The position numbers and the translations under genes were made by a program. The notes beneath the pieces were generated by a model, which did no database searches, was not told the DNA's origin, and saw nothing but the letters and a program-made list of their open reading frames with translations. Positions 1 to 7,501 of a DNA stretch of 64,000 bases are shown here, piece after piece (positions within the stretch are counted from its first letter, which is position 1; each line of letters opens with the position of its first letter). This DNA comes from Cohnella sp. SGD-V74 (lineage in GTDB: Bacteria > Bacillota > Bacilli > Paenibacillales > Paenibacillaceae), in assembly GCF_003001675.1 (NCBI RefSeq), contig NZ_PVYW01000007.1:264322-328321 (forward strand). The letters are read 5' to 3'.

Positions 1-1283
1 ACGCCGAGTTCGAGCTGGATATATGCAAGGCCTATTCTTCCGCGGAAGCGCTGGAGATCGCGAAGAGGACGAAGCTGGACATTCTGGTCAGCGACATTCG
101 CATGCCCCGCAAGACCGGTCTGCAGCTCGTCGACGAGATCGTCTATTATTGGCCGGCGTGCCGGATCATCTTCCTGACCGGCTACAGCGAATTCGAATAC
201 GTGTATGAGGCGCTTCGCAAAAACGTCGACAGCTACATTCTGAAGACGGAAGGAATGGACCCGATCTTCGAGGCGGTGAAGCAGGCGATCCGGAAGCTGG
301 AGGAAGAGAACCGGCGGCGGTTGGAGAGCGAGAGGGCGCAGCTTCATCTGCATCTGGCGGAGCCGTACTTGAAGATGGAGATGATGGCGGAGCTGCTGAG
401 CGGCAGACCGCTGACGGAGCTGACGTCGAGCGAGCGCTATGCCGATCTGAATTTTGCCGTATCCGCCGATCGTCCCGCTTATCTGGTGACCGGGTGGGTG
501 GAACGAGCCGAGCCTCCGAAGCGCAAGAAGCTGCAAGCAGTGCAGCGTATTTTCGAACAGCTGCTGCCCTCCTCCTTGGCCTGCGAGCAGACGATTCACG
601 AGGAGGAAGCGCCGGTGTGGCTGCTGCAGCCGGACGCGGAATTGTCGGCCAGGTTCGGCGGAGCTGACGCGGACGTTAAAGACGAGAAGGCAGTCGAAGA
701 GGGGGTCGTCGCATATGTGAAGGGCATTCTGGAGCAGGTGCAGAACGAATGCGAAGCGGCATTGGAAGCAACCGTATCCTTCGGCATCTCCGGCAACGTG
801 GCGGACGGCTGGGAGGCGGTGCATCCGAAGCTGGAGGCGATGCTGTCCGGAATTCGCGACAGAGCCCGGTTCGGGCATGCGCTGGCCATTGTCGATTTCG
901 GCAAAGCCGAAGCGCCGGCTTGGAGCGCCGGCATGGGAGAGGACAAGGAGCAAGAGGAGCAGAAGCGCTGGCTGATCGAGCAGATTCACAAGTACGTGCA
1001 GGACAATCTGAGCGGAGACTTGTCGCTGACGACGATCGCGGGCGAGGTGCATTTTAACCCGTCTTATCTGTCCCGTTATTACAAGCAGGCGACGGGCCGC
1101 AATCTGCTCGATTTCATCCAATCGACCCGATTAAACGCAGCCATCGACCTGATGCTCCACACTTCGCTGAAACTAAATGACATTGCCGTCCGCACGGGCT
1201 TCGACTCCAACTCCTACTTCACGACCTTTTTCAAGAAAATGACCGGAATGTCGCCGATGCAGTATCGAAATTCGCATAGGTAA
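1..1283 (+). CDS. YesN-type response regulator, AraC family (5' end missing)
   Basis: The frame is open from the window edge, so the gene starts upstream; 426 codons are visible. The first part is a receiver domain that has lost its acidic pocket but keeps the phospho-acceptor Asp in LVSDIRMP (codon 93-95) and a KT switch region. The last ~100 residues are an AraC helix-turn-helix pair (NPSYLSRYYKQATG and NSYFTTFFKKMTGMSP). This is the layout of YesN-like regulators that pair with a YesM-type membrane kinase, expected just upstream of the window. It sits directly before a sugar ABC transporter, whose transcription it probably activates in response to an extracellular saccharide (inference). 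Confidence 0.93.
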   Translation, partial: AEFELDICKAYSSAEALEIAKRTKLDILVSDIRMPRKTGLQLVDEIVYYWPACRIIFLTGYSEFEYVYEALRKNVDSYILKTEGMDPIFEAVKQAIRKLEEENRRRLESERAQLHLHLAEPYLKMEMMAELLSGRPLTELTSSERYADLNFAVSADRPAYLVTGWVERAEPPKRKKLQAVQRIFEQLLPSSLACEQTIHEEEAPVWLLQPDAELSARFGGADADVKDEKAVEEGVVAYVKGILEQVQNECEAALEATVSFGISGNVADGWEAVHPKLEAMLSGIRDRARFGHALAIVDFGKAEAPAWSAGMGEDKEQEEQKRWLIEQIHKYVQDNLSGDLSLTTIAGEVHFNPSYLSRYYKQATGRNLLDFIQSTRLNAAIDLMLHTSLKLNDIAVRTGFDSNSYFTTFFKKMTGMSPMQYRNSHR

Positions 1284-1291
1284 AAAATACG

Positions 1292-1309
1292 AAACGATTG
1301 TAAACGATT
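1292..1309 (+). promoter_or_regulatory. Direct repeat upstream of transporter promoter, candidate regulator site
   Basis: The octamer AAACGATT occurs twice, at 1292-1299 and 1302-1309, exactly 10 bp (one helical turn) apart and ending 5 bp before the -35 element at 1315. Same-face direct repeats abutting the -35 box are typical AraC-family activator sites, so this is the likely target of the response regulator encoded immediately upstream. The site is inferred from position and spacing only. Confidence 0.4.
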
Positions 1310-1314
1310 CGAAA

Positions 1315-1344
1315 TTGCGAGCGTTTTCCCGCCGCGCCTATAAT
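1315..1344 (+). promoter_or_regulatory. SigA-type promoter of the sugar ABC transporter operon
   Basis: TTGCGA at 1315-1320 and a perfect TATAAT at 1339-1344 are separated by 18 bp, 55 bp upstream of the binding-protein start. The weak -35 and strong -10 fit an activator-dependent promoter. Confidence 0.6.
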
Positions 1345-1398
1345 GAATTCATGGAGCTCCTAAGACTGGCAAACGATCATATAGGGGGAAGCTTGCAC

Positions 1399-3153
1399 AT
1401 GAAATGGCGTAGATCCTGGAATCTGATCCTCTCGTTCTCTCTCGTACTTTCGTTGATGGCGGCATGTTCGAGCAAAGAAGGGAACAAAGAAGGCTCGTCC
1501 CCATCTCCGTCGGCGTCCGTATCTCCTTCGGCCTCTTCGGAAGACGGCGGAGAGAGCGCCGAAGCCGAAAAGCCGGACCCGCTCGGCAAATATCCGGAGA
1601 CGGTGACGGTGACCGAGGTCATCGGTTACAATCCGCCCGAGGATCCAAGAACGCCGTCAGGGATGACGCCCGATCAGAACGCTTACCTGAAAGACTTGAA
1701 AGAAATGACGAACATCGAAGTCAAGTTCAAGTGGATGGTGCCGAACAGCCAATACGAGCAGAAGTTCTCGCTGGCGCTCGCGTCGGGCGACTTGCCGGAC
1801 ATTATGGAGCTTGACCAGAAAAACTTCGAGAAGCTGAAAAATCAAAACATGCTGGGGGATTTGACGGAAGCTTACGAGCAATACGCTTCCCCGGATCTCC
1901 GGAAGTATATGGAGTCGGACGGCGGCTTCGCGATGAAGACGTTCAGCGTCGACGGCAAGCAGCTTGCGATTCCGGCATTCGAGGACCCGTTCCTGTCTAC
2001 GCAGATTTTGTGGATTCGCAAAGACTGGCTCGACACGCTGGGCTTGCAGCCTCCGACGACGATGGCGGAGCTGGACAAGGTTGCCGAAGCCTTCGTTACG
2101 CAGGACCCGGATCGCAACGGCCAGAATGACACGTATGGCGTGTCTCTCCAGAAAGAGTTGTTTTTCTGGGGCTTCGATCTTAGAGGCTTCTTCAACGGAT
2201 TCGGAGCGTATCCGTCCGTTGGCGACAAGCAGTCGGCCTGGATCAAGGGCGGCGACGGCAAGCTGGTTCCCGGTCTGATTCAGCCGGAAATGAAGGACGG
2301 GCTGGCGATGCTGCAATCCTGGTATCAGCGCGGCATCATCAACAAGGAGTTTGCGCTTAAGGACGAAAACAAAGTTGTCGAGGATATCGTTGCAGGCAAG
2401 GTGGGCATCTCCTACGGAGAATGGTGGTACCCGAACTGGCCGCTTAACTCCCACGTGGATAAAGATCCGAAGGCGGAATGGATCGCGCTGCAAATTCCGG
2501 GCCTGGACGGACCGGGCAAATCGCTAGTGCCGAAGCTTCGCGCCGGCAAAGTGTTCGCGGTGAGCAAAAACATGAAGCACCCTGAAGCAGCGATCAAAAT
2601 GCTGAACTTCTACATCGAGATGGGCTACAAGAAGTACAAGGACGACGAGAAGGCGGCAAAAGGTTACGTCTACAACTGGTTCAATCCGCGGATTTATAAT
2701 CCGGCCGATATCGACAACATCTATACCGAAGTCAACAAGGCGCTGGATGCGGGTCAAACCGAGATTACGCTGGAAGACGAGAACTTCAGCAACGTCGACT
2801 CCGTGTTCAGAGCGACGAAGGAATACTTGGCCAAGGATACATCCCGTCAATCGTTGGGCATCAGTTGGGGGCAGTATTACAGCCGCGCCGCCAAAGACGG
2901 AGGCTGGGGCACAACGAAGAAGGTTAAGGAAAGCAATGCGTTCGTCAACAACGAATTCTACGGCCTGCCTACGGAGACGATCGTCAGCAAGGGCGGTCAG
3001 CTCGACAAGCTGATGCAGGAATCGTTCACCAAGATTATTATGGGCGCATCGCTCGATGAATTCGACAAATTCGTCTCCAGTTGGAAGTCGCTGGGCGGCG
3101 ACAAGATTATTGAAGAAGTCAACGCGTGGTACGATACGCAAGCCGTGAAATAA
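1399..3153 (+). CDS. Sugar ABC transporter substrate-binding lipoprotein (LipO/YtcQ type)
   Basis: This 584-residue protein begins with a lipoprotein signal peptide (two Arg near residue 4, hydrophobic stretch, LMAAC lipobox with Cys23), followed by a Ser/Pro-rich linker and a family 1 solute-binding fold. It should capture an oligosaccharide outside the membrane and pass it to the two permeases that follow. The start is ATG 1399 behind AGGGGGAAG at 1384-1392; an upstream in-frame Met at 1315 lies on the promoter and lacks a ribosome site. Binding proteins of this length (over 500 residues) usually go with LplB/YtcP-type permeases, as here. The exact sugar cannot be read from sequence. Confidence 0.92.
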   Translation: MKWRRSWNLILSFSLVLSLMAACSSKEGNKEGSSPSPSASVSPSASSEDGGESAEAEKPDPLGKYPETVTVTEVIGYNPPEDPRTPSGMTPDQNAYLKDLKEMTNIEVKFKWMVPNSQYEQKFSLALASGDLPDIMELDQKNFEKLKNQNMLGDLTEAYEQYASPDLRKYMESDGGFAMKTFSVDGKQLAIPAFEDPFLSTQILWIRKDWLDTLGLQPPTTMAELDKVAEAFVTQDPDRNGQNDTYGVSLQKELFFWGFDLRGFFNGFGAYPSVGDKQSAWIKGGDGKLVPGLIQPEMKDGLAMLQSWYQRGIINKEFALKDENKVVEDIVAGKVGISYGEWWYPNWPLNSHVDKDPKAEWIALQIPGLDGPGKSLVPKLRAGKVFAVSKNMKHPEAAIKMLNFYIEMGYKKYKDDEKAAKGYVYNWFNPRIYNPADIDNIYTEVNKALDAGQTEITLEDENFSNVDSVFRATKEYLAKDTSRQSLGISWGQYYSRAAKDGGWGTTKKVKESNAFVNNEFYGLPTETIVSKGGQLDKLMQESFTKIIMGASLDEFDKFVSSWKSLGGDKIIEEVNAWYDTQAVK

Positions 3154-3234
3154 GCGGTACGAGGAGGCGGGAGGCGAAGTCGGGCAATCGACCGAACCTC
3201 CCGCTTTTCAGTAGGGGAGAACGGAGGGGCATCC

Positions 3235-4125
3235 TTGAAAAAACTGAAAAAGAATTATCCGTTGCACGTCATGCTGCTGCCGGGCGTCGTGTTTACGTTA
3301 ATCTACGCTTACGGTCCGATGGCGGGGCTGGTTATGGCTTTCCAGGAATTCGAGCCGCTGTCCGGTTTCTTCAAATCGGATTTTATCGGCCTCGACAACT
3401 TCAAATACGTGTTTCAGCTGCCGGACTTTAATCAAGTGCTGTGGAACACGGTGCTGATTGCCGTCTGCAAAATGGTGCTGTTCCTGCTTGTTCCGTTAAT
3501 TTTGGCTTTGCTGCTTAACGAGGTAACGAAGAGTTGGTTTTCGCGGTTTGTGCAGTCTGCGATTTTCCTGCCGTTCTTCCTGTCATGGACCGTGCTTGGC
3601 GGCATCGTCATCGAGCTGTTTTCCTTAAACGGCCCGGTTAACGCGCTGGTGTCGTCTTTCGGACTGGAGCCGATTATGTTTATGCTCGACAACAGTTGGT
3701 TCAGGACGATTATTATCGGTTCGGACGTGTGGAAGGGCATGGGCTACAACATGATCATCATGCTCGCCGCCATTACCGGCATTAACGCTACGCTGTACGA
3801 GGCGGCCGAAGTGGACGGCGCGGGCAAGTGGAAGCAGATGATCCATATCACGCTGCCCGGCATAGCGCCGATTGTGATCGTGCTTTCCGTCCTGGGACTC
3901 GGCGGCGTGCTGAACGCCGGTTTCGAACAAATCTTGATTATGTATAATCCGACCGTCTACGAAGGCTCGGACATTATCGATACATTCGTTTATCGTTTGG
4001 GTATTTTCAGCCAGCAATTCGGTCCTGCCGCGGCTGTCGGTCTGTTCAAATCGGTTATCTCGCTTGCGTTAGTATCGGCAACTTACTATGCAGCCTACAA
4101 ATACAACAACTACCGCATCTTTTAG
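3235..4125 (+). CDS. Sugar ABC transporter permease, LplB type
   Basis: A 296-residue inner-membrane permease with about six hydrophobic helices. The cytoplasmic EAA loop that docks the ATPase is clear near residue 185 (EAAEVDGAGKWKQM...LPG). The start is TTG at 3235 behind GGAGGGG at 3223-3229. It forms the heterodimeric channel with the next gene. No ATP-binding subunit is encoded nearby, so as in Bacillus a shared MsmX-like ATPase encoded elsewhere probably powers it (family knowledge). Confidence 0.93.
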   Translation: MKKLKKNYPLHVMLLPGVVFTLIYAYGPMAGLVMAFQEFEPLSGFFKSDFIGLDNFKYVFQLPDFNQVLWNTVLIAVCKMVLFLLVPLILALLLNEVTKSWFSRFVQSAIFLPFFLSWTVLGGIVIELFSLNGPVNALVSSFGLEPIMFMLDNSWFRTIIIGSDVWKGMGYNMIIMLAAITGINATLYEAAEVDGAGKWKQMIHITLPGIAPIVIVLSVLGLGGVLNAGFEQILIMYNPTVYEGSDIIDTFVYRLGIFSQQFGPAAAVGLFKSVISLALVSATYYAAYKYNNYRIF

Positions 4126-4158
4126 AGGAATGCTTACTTGAATGGAGGTGAGTCGGTT

Positions 4159-5049
4159 ATGCGAAGCCGTGTCTCATTGAGCAGAAAGCTGTTTAACGTA
4201 TCCAACGCGTTGTTTTTAACCGGAGTCACCCTGCTCGGCATCGTTCCGTTCCTGCACTTGCTGTCGATTTCCTTGAGCTCGAATACGGCCGCAATGGCGG
4301 GAGAGGTTAAGCTGTGGCCGGTCGGCTTTTCTTGGGACGCTTATATCTATTTGGGTGAAAAGGTCGAGTTCTTCCGTTCGTTGCGGGTGTCCCTGGAACG
4401 GGTCGTTCTCGGGACGATCGTCAACATGCTGCTGGTGTTTCTGACCGCTTATCCTCTGGCCAAATCGAACGAGCAGTTCGGCTCCAGGACGGTGTACGTT
4501 TGGTTTTTTGCCGTCACGATGTTCTTCGGCGGGGGACTGATTCCGACCTATATCGTCGTTGTCAAAACCGGGCTGATCGATTCGATCTGGGCGCTGATCC
4601 TGCCGGGCGCGCTGAGCGTATGGAACGTCATCCTGATGCTGAACTTCTTCCGCTCGATTCCGAAGGAGCTGGAGGAAGCGGCGACGATCGACGGCGCGGG
4701 ACATTGGACCATTCTGTGGAAGGTTTTCCTTCCCGTATCGCTGCCTTCGATCGCGACGATCGGCTTGTTCACGATCGTCGGGCACTGGAACGCCTGGTTC
4801 GACGGGATTCTCTACTTGAACTCGCCGGATAAGTACCCTCTGCAGACGTACTTGTCGACGCTGATTATGTCCATGAATTCCATGATGACCTCGGTGTCCG
4901 TAGAACAGCTTAAGGTGCTCGAAAATCTCAGCGAGAAGACGCTGCGAACGGCGCAAATCTTTATGGGGGCGCTGCCGATTATGCTCGTCTACCCGTTCCT
5001 GCAGAAGTACTTCGTTCGCGGCATGACGGTCGGCAGCGTTAAAGAATAA
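4159..5049 (+). CDS. Sugar ABC transporter permease, YtcP/MalG type
   Basis: A 296-residue permease with six predicted helices and an EAA loop (EEAATIDGAGHWTILWKVFLP). It is the second half of the channel formed with the preceding permease. ATG 4159 was chosen because GGAGGTG at 4144-4150 sits 8 bases upstream; an in-frame TTG at 4138 lies before that site. The gene is 33 bp downstream of its partner and runs in the same operon. Confidence 0.93.
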   Translation: MRSRVSLSRKLFNVSNALFLTGVTLLGIVPFLHLLSISLSSNTAAMAGEVKLWPVGFSWDAYIYLGEKVEFFRSLRVSLERVVLGTIVNMLLVFLTAYPLAKSNEQFGSRTVYVWFFAVTMFFGGGLIPTYIVVVKTGLIDSIWALILPGALSVWNVILMLNFFRSIPKELEEAATIDGAGHWTILWKVFLPVSLPSIATIGLFTIVGHWNAWFDGILYLNSPDKYPLQTYLSTLIMSMNSMMTSVSVEQLKVLENLSEKTLRTAQIFMGALPIMLVYPFLQKYFVRGMTVGSVKE

Positions 5050-5080
5050 TGGATGGTCTGCAATGGGGAGGGGCGCGGCG

Positions 5081-6355
5081 ATGAAGAAAATAACGGTCGC
5101 TTTGATCGGAGCGGGACAACGGGGCTATAACTATGCGGAGTATGCGCTGCAAAACCCGTACGAGGTGCAGATTACGGCGGTGGCGGAGCCGACGGCCGCG
5201 CGAAGAGAGGCGTTTCGGGAGCGTCACGGGCTGCCGGAGGATCGGGCCTTCGCGCACTGGGACGAGCTGTTTTCCGGACCGAAGCTGGCCGACGCCGTCA
5301 TGATCTGCACGCAGGATCGGCAGCATTTCGAGCCAACGATGAGGGCGCTTGAGGCGGGTTATCACGTGCTGCTGGAGAAGCCGATGTCGTCCAGTCCCGA
5401 GGAATGCCTCGCAATGGGCGACATGGCCGCTCGAATGAACCGTGTATTCTCCATCTGTCATGTGCTGCGGTACACGAACTTTTTCTCCACGATTAAAGGG
5501 CTGCTTGATCAGGGTTCGATCGGGAAGTTGATGTCCATTACGCATAACGAGAACGTCGGGTACTGGCACCAGGCGCACAGCTTCGTGCGCGGCAACTGGC
5601 GGCGCAAGGATGAGTCCAGTCCGATGATTCTGGCCAAGAGCTGCCACGACCTGGACATTCTGCTGTGGCTGGCCGGCTCGGATTGTGTGCGGGTATCCTC
5701 CTTCGGCTCGCTGGCTCATTTTACGGCCGAGAATGCGCCGGAGGGGGCGCCGCTGCGATGTCTGGACGGCTGTCCGGCCTCCGACGAGTGCCTCTATTAC
5801 GCGCCTAGGCTGTACTTGACGGACAATACGGACTGGCCGACCTCGGCGATCAGCGACGATGTTGGTTATGAAGCTCGATACAAGGCATTGCGGGAAGGTC
5901 CCTACGGCCGCTGCGTCTATCGCTGCGATAACGACGTCGTCGACCATCAGGTCGTGAATCTTGAGTTCGACAATGCCGTTACGGTTGCGTTCACGATGAG
6001 CGCATTTACGAGAGAGATTAGCCGTACGATCAAGCTGATGGGGACGAAGGGGGAAATTCGCGGAGCGATGGAGAAAAACGAGATCGAAATTTTGCATTTC
6101 GGCAGCGGCAAAACGGAGCGGATCGCCTTCGAGGATCGCGGCGGTCATGTCGGTCATGGCGGCGGCGACTGGGGGCTGATGCGCGATTTCCTGCGGCTGG
6201 TGCGAGCGGACGACGGGCAGCAAGGTTTAACGTCGGCCGAGCATTCGGTGCAAAGTCATATGATCGCGTTCGCGGCGGAACAGTCCCGGGCAGTCGGCGA
6301 GACGTTGGAGTTGGCGGAGTTCGTACGAGGGCTGCGGTCATGCTCCGTTGGCTGA
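5081..6355 (+). CDS. Gfo/Idh/MocA family NAD(P)-dependent oxidoreductase
   Basis: A 424-residue sugar or sugar-derivative dehydrogenase. The N-terminal Rossmann fold shows the GAGQRG dinucleotide loop at residues 10-15, and EKP, the family catalytic/structural motif, follows in LLEKPMS; CHDLD in the C-terminal domain is where the family places a catalytic residue. A Cys-containing insert (CLDGCPASDECLYY) is typical of a subgroup. ATG 5081 follows GGGGAGGGG with an 8-base gap; an earlier in-frame ATG at 5063 precedes that site. Sitting behind the importer, it likely oxidises the imported sugar. It overlaps the next gene by 16 bp. Confidence 0.9.
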   Translation: MKKITVALIGAGQRGYNYAEYALQNPYEVQITAVAEPTAARREAFRERHGLPEDRAFAHWDELFSGPKLADAVMICTQDRQHFEPTMRALEAGYHVLLEKPMSSSPEECLAMGDMAARMNRVFSICHVLRYTNFFSTIKGLLDQGSIGKLMSITHNENVGYWHQAHSFVRGNWRRKDESSPMILAKSCHDLDILLWLAGSDCVRVSSFGSLAHFTAENAPEGAPLRCLDGCPASDECLYYAPRLYLTDNTDWPTSAISDDVGYEARYKALREGPYGRCVYRCDNDVVDHQVVNLEFDNAVTVAFTMSAFTREISRTIKLMGTKGEIRGAMEKNEIEILHFGSGKTERIAFEDRGGHVGHGGGDWGLMRDFLRLVRADDGQQGLTSAEHSVQSHMIAFAAEQSRAVGETLELAEFVRGLRSCSVG

Positions 6356-7416
6356 CTCGTCGGCCGTTATGGGGAGGAATTGCCGTGCTGATTGCGACGA
6401 CCGGCATTGTGATGGCGGCGGCTCACGCCTGGGATCGGCCGTCAAATGAGGAGGAAATTGTGGCGTGGGTAGACGAAACGCCCGTTCATAAGGGCGAGTT
6501 CGAGCGCGCTCTGCGGGCCAACAAGTCTCGCGTCGTGGACGAGTACTACGTGACATACGGCGCCGAACAGACGGCGGCGTTCTGGACGACGGCCTATGGA
6601 GGGGTAACCCCTTCCGAGTCCGTCCGCAAGCTGGCGTTGGAGACCGTCGTGAAGCTCAAAGTCGAGCAGATGATTGCGCAGGAGCAAGGCATTCTATCGG
6701 ACATCGGTTATTCGGGTTTCCTGCGGGAGCTGGAGTCGGAAAACCGAAGAAGACAGGAGGCTGCCGCCGAAGGACGGGTCGTGTATGGCCCTGTTCGTTA
6801 TGAGGAAACGGCCTATTTGGAATATGTGATGAGCAATGCGATCCGAGACGTCAAGAGCCGGCTGCTGGAGCAGGAATGGAAGCCGGACGAGCGGGAGCTG
6901 CGGCAATTCTATGAGTTGAATAAATCGGAGCTCTATGCGTCGCGCGGGTCGGTGAAGGTTAACCAACTGTCCGCAGCTTTTCTGGACTCGAATCAGGAGG
7001 CGGACGAGACGCTTAAGCGTCAGGCGCGAGAGCGAATGGACGAAGCGACGGCTCTGGCCGCTGCCGGAACCGGGTTTGCGGAAATCGCGGATAGGTTGGG
7101 CGTTGAGATCCGGCTGGAGGAGCGAACCGTCAATGAGGGCAATGTCAGAATGAATTTGCGGAGTCCCGTCGCGCAGATTGCGCAGCATCTGGCTCCGGGT
7201 GAAACCAGCGGCGTCATCGAAGAGAACGGGCGCTTCTATTTGCTCCAACGTCTGGATGAGCGGAGGGAAGGCTCCGAGTTTGCGGATTTTGCGGAGATCA
7301 AGGATCAGGTGTTGAAGGATTATGCGGATTACAGGTATGCGGAATACGTCCGGGATCGGATATCCGCCGCCGAGATCAGAATAGATGAAGCGAAATACAA
7401 AACCTCGTGGAAGTAA
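6340..7416 (+). CDS. Membrane-anchored parvulin-like (SurA/PrsA-like) peptidyl-prolyl isomerase
   Basis: A 358-residue protein with one N-terminal transmembrane helix (about residues 10-30) and an extracytoplasmic remainder. Residues 45-200 look like the helical chaperone segment of SurA-type foldases, and residues ~215-320 show a degenerate parvulin pattern (ALAAAGTGFAEIADRLG, LAPGETSGVIEENGRFYLLQ). There is no lipobox Cys, unlike PrsA. The ATG lies inside the preceding gene and has only a weak ribosome site, so translation is probably coupled. Its place before a large secreted beta-helix protein suggests a dedicated folding helper (inference). Isomerase activity is not assured. Confidence 0.7.
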   Translation: MLRWLTRRPLWGGIAVLIATTGIVMAAAHAWDRPSNEEEIVAWVDETPVHKGEFERALRANKSRVVDEYYVTYGAEQTAAFWTTAYGGVTPSESVRKLALETVVKLKVEQMIAQEQGILSDIGYSGFLRELESENRRRQEAAAEGRVVYGPVRYEETAYLEYVMSNAIRDVKSRLLEQEWKPDERELRQFYELNKSELYASRGSVKVNQLSAAFLDSNQEADETLKRQARERMDEATALAAAGTGFAEIADRLGVEIRLEERTVNEGNVRMNLRSPVAQIAQHLAPGETSGVIEENGRFYLLQRLDERREGSEFADFAEIKDQVLKDYADYRYAEYVRDRISAAEIRIDEAKYKTSWK

Positions 7417-7437
7417 GAGAGTTCCTGCATCGCTTGA

Positions 7438-7451
7438 TGTAAGCGCTTCGG
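7438..7451 (+). promoter_or_regulatory. Candidate catabolite-responsive element (cre)
   Basis: TGTAAGCGCTTCGG carries the left half and the palindromic AAGCGCTT core of the CcpA cre consensus but diverges at the right end. It lies in the 85-bp gap between the parvulin-like gene and the beta-helix gene, where CcpA binding could limit expression when glucose is present. Confidence 0.35.
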
Positions 7452-7501
7452 CCAAGGGCCCGGCTGAAGGATTACATATATCAATGGAGAGGGATGATCG
7501 C

